Positions 18,020 to 27,302 of a stretch of DNA of 64,000 bases are shown here, one piece after another. Below the pieces are notes generated by a model. The model worked only from the letters and a program-made list of their open reading frames with translations, ran no database searches and was not told where the DNA came from. The position numbers were made by a program, and so were the translations under genes. Source of the DNA: UBA10347 sp905182135 (GTDB taxonomy: Bacteria; Actinomycetota; Acidimicrobiia; Acidimicrobiales; UBA10347); contig CAWUSE010000002.1 of NCBI GenBank assembly GCA_963925805.1, positions 1 to 64,000 on the forward strand, in the 5' to 3' direction. Within the stretch, counting starts at the first letter, position 1. Each line of letters opens with the position of its first letter.

Positions 18020-18302
18020 AGAACGAAGTTACCTCGCTCGTCGAGCCGACACGAATCTTGGTATCAGCCCTTTCGCAGCGGTCCTGAACTCAGCGCTATG
18101 TCGGCGGCGATCTTACTCACCAGACCGTTGCCCTTTGCCTAATCGCCATCCACGACGCTGGCGGGATTAACGGACAGCTAGACAACGGGAACGACCTCCG
18201 AAATCGTTCGAATCAGGCGCTCTGTTCAAGTCGCTTACCAGCGCAGCCTCAACGTCACGGTCCGTACCCCGTGCGACGGTCAGCCGCGACGTGACAGCGC
18301 GA

Positions 18303-19025
18303 TCAGTCTGAGAGGGCGATGCGGACTCGCTTGTTGCCTTTGCCCTTGGACTCGGTCTTGGTGATCGTAAAGGTGCCCACGTCTGCGGTGCTGGCAACGT
18401 GCGTGCCACCATCAGCCTGCTTGTCAAGGCCAACAATGTCGATGACCCGGATGGTCGAGACCGACGCCGGGATCATGTTGACCTTGGTACGGATGAGGTC
18501 GGCGTCCTCGACGGCAATCGAGCGGTCAAGGAACGAGACTTCGATAGGCCGGGCGGCAGCAATTTCTGTATTGACTGCCGATTCGATCGTCTGTTTGAAA
18601 CCCTCCGGAAGCGGATCGAACTCAAAGTCCATCCGTCCCGAAAGCGGTTCCATATTTCCCCCGGTGACTGCCTTGCCGTATTCGTTCCAAATCACGCCGC
18701 AGAGCAGGTGCATGGCGGTATGGGTCCGCATGAGCTGATGACGCCGCTCCCATTCGATGGCCGCCGTGACAACATCGCCGACTGCCGGCAAAACGCCATC
18801 GCCCGCACAGCTGTGCCACACGATCCCGCCGTCACGTTTCACACCGGTTACCGCACTAACCCCGGTCGGCCCTGAGATGGTGCCATGGTCAGCGGGCTGT
18901 CCGCCACCTTGCACGTAGAACACCGTCTGGTCCAGCGCCACCCGGGCGCCGTCGACATCAACATCGACCACCGTTGCTTGGCATGTGCGCATGTAGGCAT
19001 CTTCGAGATACAGCAGCTCTGTCAT
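18303..19025 (-). CDS. Alanyl-tRNA editing protein (AlaX)
   Basis: Stand-alone relative of the alanyl-tRNA synthetase editing domain, which hydrolyses Ser- or Gly-tRNA-Ala. The 240-residue protein carries the zinc-binding HTAMH (H102, H106) and the downstream GGTHV motif with H209. The usual Cys four residues before H209 is Asp here, a variation seen in part of the family. ATG at 19023-19025 begins MTELLYLEDAY, the normal family start; 35 further upstream codons are discarded. It is divergent from the NUDIX gene 99 bp away. Confidence 0.85.
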   Translation of the reverse strand: MTELLYLEDAYMRTCQATVVDVDVDGARVALDQTVFYVQGGGQPADHGTISGPTGVSAVTGVKRDGGIVWHSCAGDGVLPAVGDVVTAAIEWERRHQLMRTHTAMHLLCGVIWNEYGKAVTGGNMEPLSGRMDFEFDPLPEGFKQTIESAVNTEIAAARPIEVSFLDRSIAVEDADLIRTKVNMIPASVSTIRVIDIVGLDKQADGGTHVASTADVGTFTITKTESKGKGNKRVRIALSD

Positions 19026-19124
19026 TCGATCATCGTAGATTCCTAACCGGCCCGACCGCACGATCAGATGATCATGCGACGGCGGTTGCTCGCACAGATA
19101 GAGGTCCGGTACGTTGCCGGGTTG

Positions 19125-19727
19125 ATGCATGTGAGCGAATACGACGCCAGAGCACTGCGCCGGGTGCTGGATCAGTCTCCGCTTGTGGCCGTCGAAGGAC
19201 CCAGCGCCGCTGTTGCCGTGGTATTTCGATCTGGGGCATCTGGCACCGAGCTGCTATTCATCCAACGCGCTACCAAGGACACCGATCCGTGGTCGGGGCA
19301 TATGGCATTTCCAGGAGGCCGGACCGATCCAGAAGACGCCGACTCGCATGCAACTGCGGAACGCGAAACATCAGAGGAAGTGGACCTCGACCTGAAGACG
19401 GTTGACCGACTCGGTTCGCTGCAGGACCTCGTTCCAGGTCGCCATCTTCAGGTCGTCCATGCTCAGGCGTATTGGCTCGATGGTGAACGTCCCAAACTCT
19501 CCGCGAATTACGAGGTCGCCGACACGGTGTGGGTCCCGTTGTCAGATCTTGCTGACCACGCTCGCTATATCGATTACTACTACGAAGCTAGTAATTCTAG
19601 CTGGCCAGGAATTCAGCTCGATACGCAGTCGCAGGTCGTGTGGGGACTGACCCTGCGATTCTTGGCGGACTTGTTCACCCGTTTAGAAACACCATTCATA
19701 GAGATCCTCCCGTGGCCGAAGGGCTAG
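19125..19727 (+). CDS. NUDIX hydrolase, CoA pyrophosphatase-like
   Basis: A 200-residue NUDIX protein with AVAVVFRSG...LLFIQRA and the box GGRTDPEDADSHAT then AERETSEEVDLDL. The arrangement, with MAFPGGR before the box, resembles the CoA diphosphatase (NudL-like) group that cleaves coenzyme A. ATG at 19125 is the first codon that keeps the fold and does not overlap the divergent AlaX leader; GTG at 19131 is an alternative. Substrate not certain. Confidence 0.8.
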   Translation: MHVSEYDARALRRVLDQSPLVAVEGPSAAVAVVFRSGASGTELLFIQRATKDTDPWSGHMAFPGGRTDPEDADSHATAERETSEEVDLDLKTVDRLGSLQDLVPGRHLQVVHAQAYWLDGERPKLSANYEVADTVWVPLSDLADHARYIDYYYEASNSSWPGIQLDTQSQVVWGLTLRFLADLFTRLETPFIEILPWPKG

Positions 19728-19880
19728 TGCAACCACACGATGCTGGCTGGCTCGTCTAGACACGGCTCTCGCTGTTCGACGCGATCTTTCGAAGGCGTCG
19801 GCTCGGACAGCCGCAGCAACTTCACTAGCCGGTGTGGCCGTGAACCATCCCGCTGGCGCTCACGACTTTGCCCGCCATAG

Positions 19881-20561
19881 TCAGTTGGCGATTGTGAACG
19901 CGTCACCGTCGAAGCTGTCGATGGTGACGAAATCCTCGACCGGGTTCCGGCGCAACTTGGTGAGCTGCTTAACCGGCACGCCGATTGGCAACATTGCAGC
20001 GATGGCGTAGTTGCTGGGTAGCCCCAGCACTTGCTGCGCCTGAGCTTCCTTGTCGGCGAGGTACGTCGTAAGAACGCCTCCAAGACCTTCGTTGCGCGCC
20101 GCCATCAAAATGTTCCAAACCAATGGATAGATCGATGCACCACTAATGACCCCGACGCGTTCCAAGTATTTGTCGAAGCTGGCAACGACCGAGAGGTCAA
20201 CAGCAACGACGAGAACGACGGGAGCGTCGACCATTCCCTGCACTCCCGGGAATGTCACTGGGCCATCGTTAGCTCGCAGCGCTGGCTCGTCAACAGATGT
20301 TGGATTAATCGAGTTCCAAGGTGCTTCGCCTGCGGCAACCTGGGCCATATAAATATCAGTGCCCTCCCGCACCAGCGGCACCAACTGACGACGGACGTCC
20401 TTGTCCTTAACCACGATGACATGCTGGCCCTGGCGATTACCACCGTTGGGCGCAAAGCGAGCGTTGTCCAAAATGCGGTGCAGCGTGTCATCGCTCACCG
20501 AGTCGTCAGTCCATTCGCGGCAGGCAAATGTCGTTCGCATCACGTCGTATAGATCCATCAC
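19881..20561 (-). CDS. Nitroreductase-family FMN oxidoreductase
   Basis: A 226-residue FMN-binding nitroreductase-fold protein. The N-terminal CREWTDDSVSDDTLHRIL and FAPNGGNRQGQHVIVV are the family FMN-binding segments, and GLGGVLTTYLADKE is the C-terminal FMN loop. Members use NAD(P)H to reduce nitro groups, quinones or enones. The gene precedes the DUF2071 gene's stop by 54 bp in the same strand. Start is MMDLYDVM; the second ATG would serve equally. Confidence 0.85.
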   Translation of the reverse strand: MMDLYDVMRTTFACREWTDDSVSDDTLHRILDNARFAPNGGNRQGQHVIVVKDKDVRRQLVPLVREGTDIYMAQVAAGEAPWNSINPTSVDEPALRANDGPVTFPGVQGMVDAPVVLVVAVDLSVVASFDKYLERVGVISGASIYPLVWNILMAARNEGLGGVLTTYLADKEAQAQQVLGLPSNYAIAAMLPIGVPVKQLTKLRRNPVEDFVTIDSFDGDAFTIAN

Positions 20562-20615
20562 GTTCTCCCTAGCGCCCTGTCGGTGCGACTGACCGTGAGA
20601 ATAGCTCCCTCCAGC

Positions 20616-21350
20616 TCAGCTGCGAACTCTGTGTGGTCGGCCGACCCGTACGCCAACACCTGGAGTCCAGTGAACGAGGGGATCTGTATCTGTTGCAGCG
20701 AACCCAGCGGCACCCATCAGCCCGTCGTCTAGGTGCGTCAGATCGCCGTGATGAAGCAACCAAGGATCGTGCGTTATGGGCGCGTACAACGTATGCCCGA
20801 AGAAGGTCGAGTAAAGACCCCAGCGAGCTGTCAGGAACCGCTCGAGGGCCGAAGGCTCACCGATCGCATCTCCGGCGGTGACGTCGACATCGCAGCGAAT
20901 ATTTTTAGGGCCGGGCCACTTCCGCTTAGATCTATATCTCCATGCCGGACCAACGTTCTCCGCTGTCATCTCCGCCCAGTAGTAGGGCAATCCATAGGTC
21001 GCTCGTGCAACCGCTGTCGCCGACAAACGGCCAGCTTCCAGTGAGCAGAACCAGACGCCCGGCGTGCCGTCGGGACCCCGCACATAGGTGCGCACGTTCG
21101 TCTCCGGAAACTGGCCTTCACGAGGGATCGGTATTTGGCCTGGGAGCTGCACCTCCATTTCGAATGGCACCAAACCCACCCACGCGGCGCCGTCAAATGT
21201 GTCAACAGTTAGCCCGTGGGGCAGGATCGCTTGGACCTGTTCTGGGTCGAATTGCCAATGCAGGAACGTCAGGTTAAGCCAGCGCATGTGCATGACTTCG
21301 AAACGCACTTCGTGCGGAGGTTCGAGTGGATGGTCCAACGCGTCGGTCAT
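20616..21350 (-). CDS. DUF2071 (YqjF-like) protein
   Basis: A 244-residue protein matching the YqjF/DUF2071 family: MRWLNLTFLHWQFDPEQVQAILP near the start, GAAWVGLVPFEM, NVRTYVRGPDGTPGVWFCSLE and ARATYGLPYYWAEM. This is a soluble beta-rich family of unknown activity, related in fold to acetoacetate decarboxylase-like proteins. It lies 54 bp upstream of the nitroreductase gene and may share its transcript. Confidence 0.85.
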   Translation of the reverse strand: MTDALDHPLEPPHEVRFEVMHMRWLNLTFLHWQFDPEQVQAILPHGLTVDTFDGAAWVGLVPFEMEVQLPGQIPIPREGQFPETNVRTYVRGPDGTPGVWFCSLEAGRLSATAVARATYGLPYYWAEMTAENVGPAWRYRSKRKWPGPKNIRCDVDVTAGDAIGEPSALERFLTARWGLYSTFFGHTLYAPITHDPWLLHHGDLTHLDDGLMGAAGFAATDTDPLVHWTPGVGVRVGRPHRVRS

Positions 21351-21498
21351 GGAATCTTGTTTATCGCGTCGGGGCCCCGGTGCCGAGTGGAACGGGTGTG
21401 ACGTTGGACGTGCCGAAAAGTGCGTACGACAGGCCGGACCATCAACTCGCTAGCTACGTACTTCCTCGAGTTACGCTCGATGGCGATCCCGCCATTGA

Positions 21499-22569
21499 CT
21501 AACGGCCCAGTGCGGCCGAGCGCATATGTTCAGCAAGCGTGTCGACCGTGTCGTGGGCGTTGAGCCCGCTGCTCGATGGCATGACATAGACGGGCCGACC
21601 GCCGACCGCCTCGGGCTGCCAACCCCGTTGTGCCTTGCGGTTAACAGCGGCACGCCATCCAGCAAGGCCAACCATGCAGATCGTCTGCGGCCTGAGCCAT
21701 TCGGCGAGTCTTGCGAGACGTTCGTAACCTGCGCGATATTCAGCCTTGTCGAGTTCGTCGGCGCGTCGGGTGGAGCGCTTGACCATGTCGGTCATGCCCA
21801 TGCCATGAGCTGCCAGAGCGTGGACAGGGTCGCGATCCTTGGTCACCAGTCCTGACTGAATTGCCGCAGGCCAGAACCGGTTCCCGGCCTTGTGGAAGCC
21901 AACGCCGAAGTCAGCCGAACTGGGACTGGGGTTCAAGCCGCAGATAAGCAGCTTCATATCGGCGCCTACATAGTCGGGAAGTGTCCAACGTTTCGTGATC
22001 GGCGCAATGATCTGGCCGATGCCAACTTCGGATTCCCATGTAATGAATTCGCCGGCCTCGAAACCGGCGCCCTCGAGTGTCTGCCGCAGAAGGGCCTGCG
22101 GCCAGAGCGAGAATGCCCCTCGGGGAAACGGAGTGTCATCCGGTTGCCAAGCCTCATCATCACCCTCAAACGCCCACAAGTATCCGGTGGCAGCTGTCTG
22201 CATGACGCGGTGCAGTTCGGCGAGAGCCATCGGTACCTCGGTACGCGGTAAATGGACCAGGATTCGAGAAGCCCACACTCCTCCTATGGACTCTCGTGCG
22301 AACGGCAATCGATGCAAGTCAGCTTGTATGACAGCGCCATGATCATCTGTCAAATGACCCAACTCGAGCGGCAGGTCAATACCGACTGCTGGCTCCAGCA
22401 GAGTCAGGGTCCGCCCCGACCCGCAACCAAGGTCAACGATGATTCCTTCAGCTTCAGCTCGTAACTTTTTGACCAATTCGACCTGCTGGGGCGTCGTATC
22501 CAACGTCCGCCGATCAATACCGGCGTCATAGCTCTCACGGGTCGTCTTGTCGCACTCGCCTCGCGTCAC
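21499..22569 (-). CDS. Fusion: SAM methyltransferase + Mug/TDG-type DNA glycosylase
   Basis: One frame encodes two domains. Residues about 30-190 (from GTG at 22567-22569) form a class I methyltransferase with the SAM loop IIVDLGCGSGRTL and ADLHRLPFARES. Residues about 200-356 form a mismatch-specific uracil/thymine DNA glycosylase: LLICGLNPSPSSADFGVGFH then NRFWPAAIQSGLV, GMTDMVKRSTRRADEL, and the terminal MPSSSGLNAHDT. The catalytic Asn of GLNP is kept. A longer start (22641) is possible. The glycosylase half removes U or T from G mismatches; the role of the methyltransferase half (DNA, small molecule or regulatory) is unknown. Confidence 0.82.
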   Translation of the reverse strand: MTRGECDKTTRESYDAGIDRRTLDTTPQQVELVKKLRAEAEGIIVDLGCGSGRTLTLLEPAVGIDLPLELGHLTDDHGAVIQADLHRLPFARESIGGVWASRILVHLPRTEVPMALAELHRVMQTAATGYLWAFEGDDEAWQPDDTPFPRGAFSLWPQALLRQTLEGAGFEAGEFITWESEVGIGQIIAPITKRWTLPDYVGADMKLLICGLNPSPSSADFGVGFHKAGNRFWPAAIQSGLVTKDRDPVHALAAHGMGMTDMVKRSTRRADELDKAEYRAGYERLARLAEWLRPQTICMVGLAGWRAAVNRKAQRGWQPEAVGGRPVYVMPSSSGLNAHDTVDTLAEHMRSAALGR

Positions 22570-22583
22570 ATATCTAGTGTGAC
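22565..22583. promoter_or_regulatory. Perfect palindrome GTCACA-N7-TGTGAC at fusion-gene start
   Basis: A 19-bp inverted repeat overlaps the preferred GTG start of the methyltransferase-glycosylase gene. A repressor bound here could block initiation, or the longer start is used and the palindrome is internal. It is not the CRP arrangement (half-sites are reversed) nor a LexA box I recognise. Confidence 0.45.
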
Positions 22584-22821
22584 ACAGCCCATCCGTTCGC
22601 AGCTCAGGGTCTGGGCCGACACAGGCCCCAACCAAAAACACCCCAAACGCCCAGGTCTCGACAAGCCCGACCAGACGCAGCGGTCTGCCCGTGCGCTGTT
22701 ACGACTCTCTTCTCAGGCGTTGTAATGGGCGAGGGCGCAGTGCGCACCGGCAACCCAGGAGCCACTTTATGCTGAAGGTGTCGCTCTACCAGTGCATCTG
22801 GGCTTGGCTCCACAATCATGG

Positions 22822-24213
22822 TTAGTACAGGTTGGCCTTGAGTTCTTCTAGCGCAGCGGTGGCCGCTTCGAGTTGAACCGCGACAGGTCCTGGGCCAGAT
22901 GCTCCGGGGCTAGAACGCAGCGTTATGCCGACACCAGGGGCAAGCAACGCGGCCGCATCGGCACCTAGATGTTCCGCGTCGGTGGTGACTTCAGCAAGTG
23001 TTCGTCCACTGTCGATCGACTCGCGCACGACGTTTGCGACCACCGCGTGGGCGTCGCGAAACGGCATACCGGCGCGCACGAGAAAGTCAGCCAAGTCGGT
23101 CGCTCCAGCAGCGGACTCGTCAGCGGCTTGGGCCATGGCCGCGGTGCGGAAGGTGGCCGTGGCGATCATGCCAGTTACCGCAACAAGGCCGGCGGCGATC
23201 TGGTCGATTGCGTCGAACAAGCCTTCCTTATCTTCTTGTAGATCACGGTTGTACGAAAGCGGCAAACCCTTAAGCGTTGCCAGCAAGCCGGTCAGGTTGC
23301 CGATCAATCGCCCGCCTTTACCGCGGGCAAGTTCAGCAATATCAGGGTTCTTCTTCTGCGGCATCATCGACGAACCCGTCGCGTAACCATCGTCGACCGT
23401 GACAAAACCAAACTCTTCGCTGGACCAGAGAACGAACTCCTCACCAATGCGCGATAAATGGATACCAATCATGGTCAATGCATACAGAGCATCGGCCACG
23501 TAATCACGATCGCTCACCACATCGAGTGAATTCTGGAATCGCGAAGCGAAACCAAGGTCTTTGGCAGTGCCGTCAGGGTCCAACGGCAACGTGCTGCCAG
23601 CCAACGCTCCAGCGCCCAGTGGCGATACATCCGCAGCGACCCGGGCAGCCATCAACCGGGTGACATCACGTCGAAATGTCCAGAAGTGGGCCAGTAAATG
23701 ATGCGACAACAGCACGGGTTGCGCCCGTTGCAAATGGGTGTATCCGGGAAGATACGCTCCGCCAGCTTCAACAGAACGGTCATACAAAACCTGTTCCAGG
23801 TCCACCACTAGGCCAGTGATCATCGCCATGTGGTCCTTAACGAAAAGCCGTAGATCGGTGGCCACCTGATCGTTCCGGCTCCGCCCGGTGTGTAACCGGG
23901 CCCCAGCGGTGCCCGCGATTTCTGTGACTCGCCGTTCGACTGCGGTGTGAATATCTTCGTCGCTGGGAACGAACACGAAGTCGCCCGACGTCAACTCTGC
24001 CTCGACCTCATCGAGTGCAATCAACACCGCTTCGGCATCAGCTTCGGTCAGCAGGTCAACGCGTGCGAGACCGCGCACATGTGCCCGCGAGCCCATGATG
24101 TCGTACTTGGCGAGCCGCTGGTCATACGACAAGCTCACCGTGTATTTCAGCAGTGCTTCGCTCGGCCCCGACGCAAAACGTCCATGCCACAGCGTGTTCG
24201 ACTCTTCGGTCAT
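22822..24213 (-). CDS. argH: Argininosuccinate lyase
   Basis: Last step of arginine synthesis: argininosuccinate to arginine and fumarate. The 463-residue protein carries WHGRFASGPSE at its start, THLQRAQPV (catalytic His region) and the fumarase-superfamily signature GSSMMPQKKNPD near residue 280. Its ATG overlaps the argG stop by four bases, so it is translationally coupled as the last gene of the arg cluster. Length and motifs are normal. Confidence 0.96.
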   Translation of the reverse strand: MTEESNTLWHGRFASGPSEALLKYTVSLSYDQRLAKYDIMGSRAHVRGLARVDLLTEADAEAVLIALDEVEAELTSGDFVFVPSDEDIHTAVERRVTEIAGTAGARLHTGRSRNDQVATDLRLFVKDHMAMITGLVVDLEQVLYDRSVEAGGAYLPGYTHLQRAQPVLLSHHLLAHFWTFRRDVTRLMAARVAADVSPLGAGALAGSTLPLDPDGTAKDLGFASRFQNSLDVVSDRDYVADALYALTMIGIHLSRIGEEFVLWSSEEFGFVTVDDGYATGSSMMPQKKNPDIAELARGKGGRLIGNLTGLLATLKGLPLSYNRDLQEDKEGLFDAIDQIAAGLVAVTGMIATATFRTAAMAQAADESAAGATDLADFLVRAGMPFRDAHAVVANVVRESIDSGRTLAEVTTDAEHLGADAAALLAPGVGITLRSSPGASGPGPVAVQLEAATAALEELKANLY

Positions 24214-25451
24214 CGGAGGTCCCGTCGGGCGAGGTTGCGGAGGCGCAGTGCATTGAGCTTGATGAAGCCAGCAGCGTCGGCCTGGTCATAGGTGCCGCCG
24301 TCGTCCTCGAAAGTGGCGATCTTCTCGTCGAACAGGGTGTCTGCAGACGTGCGTCCCACGACCATGACGTTGCCCTTGTAAAGCTTGAGCGTGACGGTGC
24401 CATTAACTCGAGCTTGGCTGTAGTCGATCGCTGCTTGCAGCATGTGCCGTTCAGGGGCCCACCAGAAACCGTTATAAATCAGCTTTGCGTAACGCGGCAT
24501 GAGTTCATCTTTGAGATGCGCAACTTCGCGGTCCAAACAGATCGACTCGATGGCACGGTGACCAGTCAGCATGATCGTGCCACCCGGTGTCTCATAGGCA
24601 CCGCGGGACTTCATTCCAACAAAGCGATTCTCCACCATGTCTAGGCGACCTATCCCGTGGATACCGCCGAGGCGGTTTAGCTCGGCCAGCATCGTTGCTG
24701 GCGACAATGTCTTGCCATCGAGGGATGCCGGGTCGCCGTTCTCGTACCCGATTTCTATGTACTGACCTTCATTCGGAGCGAACTCAGGTGAACTCGACCA
24801 GCGCCACATCTCCGACGGAGGTTCATTCGCAGGGTCTTCAAGCGGGCCGCCTTCGTAGCTGATGTGCAGCAAGTTGGCGTCCTGCGAAAAGGGCGACTTT
24901 GCGCCGCGGGTCTTTTCGATGGGGATGTTGTGCTTGTCCGCATACGCCAGCAAAGTCTCGCGGCCCCCCAAATCCCATTCACGCCACGGGGCGATGACCT
25001 TGATATCGGGCTCCAGCGCATAGGCACCAAGTTCGAAACGCACCTGGTCGTTGCCCTTGCCGGTCGCACCGTGACTAATGGCATCAGCGCCGGTCTCACG
25101 AGCAATCTCAATGAGTCGCTTGGCAATCAGCGGCCGAGCGATCGAGGTGCCGAGTAGATACACGCCTTCATAGATGGCGTTGGCTCGGAACATGGGGTAT
25201 ACGAAGTCGCGCACGAACTCTTCGCGCAGATCATCGATGTATATCTCTTTCACACCCATGGCCTCTGCCTTGGCGCGTGCTGGATCGAGTTCTTCGCCCT
25301 GGCCAAGATCGGCCGTGAAGGTCACCACTTCGCAGCCGTATTCGAGCTCGAGCCATTTCAAGATGACCGAGGTGTCGAGGCCACCTGAATAGGCCAGTAC
25401 CACCTTTTTAATATCGGCATGGTTGTCGCCGGCGCTGGTTACGTCAGACAT
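24210..25451 (-). CDS. argG: Argininosuccinate synthase
   Basis: Joins citrulline and aspartate with ATP. From ATG 25449-25451 it has 413 residues with the N-type ATP-pyrophosphatase loop LAYSGGLDTSVILKWL near residues 18-33 and the downstream GATGKGNDQVRFELG segment. Seventy-seven extra upstream codons overlap the argR end antisense-like and are discarded. It is coupled to argH and lies 52 bp after argR. Confidence 0.96.
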   Translation of the reverse strand: MSDVTSAGDNHADIKKVVLAYSGGLDTSVILKWLELEYGCEVVTFTADLGQGEELDPARAKAEAMGVKEIYIDDLREEFVRDFVYPMFRANAIYEGVYLLGTSIARPLIAKRLIEIARETGADAISHGATGKGNDQVRFELGAYALEPDIKVIAPWREWDLGGRETLLAYADKHNIPIEKTRGAKSPFSQDANLLHISYEGGPLEDPANEPPSEMWRWSSSPEFAPNEGQYIEIGYENGDPASLDGKTLSPATMLAELNRLGGIHGIGRLDMVENRFVGMKSRGAYETPGGTIMLTGHRAIESICLDREVAHLKDELMPRYAKLIYNGFWWAPERHMLQAAIDYSQARVNGTVTLKLYKGNVMVVGRTSADTLFDEKIATFEDDGGTYDQADAAGFIKLNALRLRNLARRDLR

Positions 25452-25503
25452 AGGAGATGCGTTCTTTCGAGTAAGAGGTTGCTGGGGAGTTCTTGTGGGT
25501 GCG

Positions 25504-25977
25504 CTAGCCGAGGTCTGCATAGCTGCGGAAGAGTTCAGCGACCGATTCGCCGGTGAAACCTTGGGCCGCCACGACGAAGAGGGTGTCGTCACCTGCGACC
25601 GTACCGAGAACTTCGTCGAGACCGGACCTGTCGATTGCCGATGCAACAACATGGGCGCTTCCGACGAGAGTGCGCAGCACAATCATGTTGCCGGAGCTGT
25701 CAACGCCCACGACCCACTCAGAAAATATGCGTCGGAGATGACCGGCCGGCACCACCTGTTCGTGCGGGTGATCTGGAATGGCATACGCGCTAGCTCCGCC
25801 GGGCATGCGGACTTTGATGGCGCTCAGGTCCTCGAGATCGCGCGACACCGTGGCCTGAGTCGCTGTAAAGCCCTGCTCGGCCAGATGGTCAACAATCTGT
25901 TCCTGGCTGGTGATGGCTTCAGCCTGTAACAGATCTGCAATAACCTGCTGGCGTTGGGCTTTGGATGCACGACTCAT
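25504..25977 (-). CDS. argR: Arginine repressor
   Basis: Arginine-dependent hexameric repressor of arg genes, 157 residues. The N-terminal winged helix shows TSQEQIVDHLAEQGF and TQATVSRDLEDL; the C-terminal oligomerisation and arginine-binding domain shows GTVAGDDTLFVVA. A candidate operator (30606-30621) overlaps the argC start region at the head of the operon. Its ATG overlaps the stop of a 30-codon frame that bridges from argD. Confidence 0.95.
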   Translation of the reverse strand: MSRASKAQRQQVIADLLQAEAITSQEQIVDHLAEQGFTATQATVSRDLEDLSAIKVRMPGGASAYAIPDHPHEQVVPAGHLRRIFSEWVVGVDSSGNMIVLRTLVGSAHVVASAIDRSGLDEVLGTVAGDDTLFVVAAQGFTGESVAELFRSYADLG

Positions 25978-26066
25978 GACCGCGCCTCGACCCGGCCAGC
26001 ATGTATTTGTGAGCCGGCGACACGAATAGTCACGCCGACAGCTTCACAAACCTCCTGCGCCATCAT
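25974..26066 (-). CDS. 30-codon bridging ORF between argD and argR
   Basis: The frame MMAQEVCEAVGVTIRVAGSQ... starts at an ATG overlapping the argD stop and ends with a TGA that overlaps the argR ATG (ATGA). It lies where argF usually stands in actinobacterial arg clusters. It may be a coupling device, a remnant or chance; nothing in the peptide is recognised. Confidence 0.3.
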   Translation of the reverse strand: MMAQEVCEAVGVTIRVAGSQIHAGRVEARS

Positions 26067-27262
26067 CTGTTCAAGACACGGTCGAGTACGGCGATACCTT
26101 GTTCGATCTCGGCAAAGGTGATGGTGAGCGGAGGAGCGATACGCAACGCTGTCGGGGTCACACCGTTCAGGATCAGACCGGCGTGCAGGCACGCGTTGGC
26201 GACCTCGCCCGCGGTGCGACCGTCGAGCACCGCCGGGTCGACCTCAGCTGCGATGAGCATGCCGCGACCTCGAGTGCTGACAACTCCGTTGATGGCCATC
26301 AGTTTGTCGCGCAACGCATCACCAACGGTGTTCGCCAGCGACGGAGCATCGATCGACTTCATAATTTCAAGCGTTGCTAGCGCTGCGGACGCGGCCAGTG
26401 GCTGACCGCCAAACGTCGTTGCATGGTCGCCAGGCTTGAAGGAGGCAGCGACGTCGTTGCGTGCCCAGATAGCACCAATGGGCATGCCATTGCCAAGTGC
26501 CTTGGCGATGGAGATGGCGTCAGGCTCGATGCCGTAATGCTGGTGAGCGAACCAGGCTCCCGTGCGAGCCAGGCCAGTCTGAACCTCATCGAACATCAAC
26601 AAAATACCGCGTTCTGTGCACAGTTCGCGGACGGCCGGGAAGTACGAAGGGTCTACCTCGTTGATGCCGCCTTCGCCCTGGATCGGCTCGAGCAGCACTG
26701 CCGCCACGGTGTCGTCCAGACCCTTCTCTAGAGCATCAATGTCGTTGTAGGCGACATGACGGAATCCCTCGGGTAAAGGCTGGAAGGCCTCGTGCTTTTC
26801 AGGTTGACCAGTGGCGTGCAGCGTGGCCAGGGTCCGACCGTGGAAGGACCGCATTGCGGACACGACAACATGGCGGCCGCGACCACCGTGCCTGCGGGCA
26901 AGCTTGATAAGCGCCTCGTTGGCCTCGCCGCCTGAGTTGCAGAAGAAAACTTTTCCTGCGGGGCCGCCAACGAGTTCGTCGATAATCCGAGCGACCTTCC
27001 ATTGTGGCTCGGTCGCAAACAGGTTGCTCACGTGCAGCAGTTTCGTCGCCTGCTCAGCGATGGCCTTGGCAACACCTGGGTGGGCGTGACCAAGCGAGGT
27101 GACGGCAATACCAGCGAGCCAGTCGATGTACTCCTTGCCGCTTGGGTCATACAGCCGAGAACCTTCGCCGCGCACGAACATGACCTCAGGTGGGCCATAG
27201 GTCGACATGATCGGACAGTGGTCCGCATCGGCTGCTACGTGTTGTACGTGGGTATCGGTCAT
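26063..27262 (-). CDS. argD: Acetylornithine aminotransferase
   Basis: PLP-dependent class III aminotransferase making N-acetylornithine from N-acetylglutamate semialdehyde; 399 residues. Seen are FCNSGGEANEALIKLAR, MFDEVQTGLARTG and the PLP-lysine segment ISIAKALGNGMPIGA. It follows argB by 40 bp and precedes argR, with only the 30-codon bridging frame between. No argF follows it. Confidence 0.95.
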   Translation of the reverse strand: MTDTHVQHVAADADHCPIMSTYGPPEVMFVRGEGSRLYDPSGKEYIDWLAGIAVTSLGHAHPGVAKAIAEQATKLLHVSNLFATEPQWKVARIIDELVGGPAGKVFFCNSGGEANEALIKLARRHGGRGRHVVVSAMRSFHGRTLATLHATGQPEKHEAFQPLPEGFRHVAYNDIDALEKGLDDTVAAVLLEPIQGEGGINEVDPSYFPAVRELCTERGILLMFDEVQTGLARTGAWFAHQHYGIEPDAISIAKALGNGMPIGAIWARNDVAASFKPGDHATTFGGQPLAASAALATLEIMKSIDAPSLANTVGDALRDKLMAINGVVSTRGRGMLIAAEVDPAVLDGRTAGEVANACLHAGLILNGVTPTALRIAPPLTITFAEIEQGIAVLDRVLNR

Positions 27263-27302
27263 GACTGGTACTTTCTCATCGCTCTAGGAAACGGGTTGGT
27301 TC

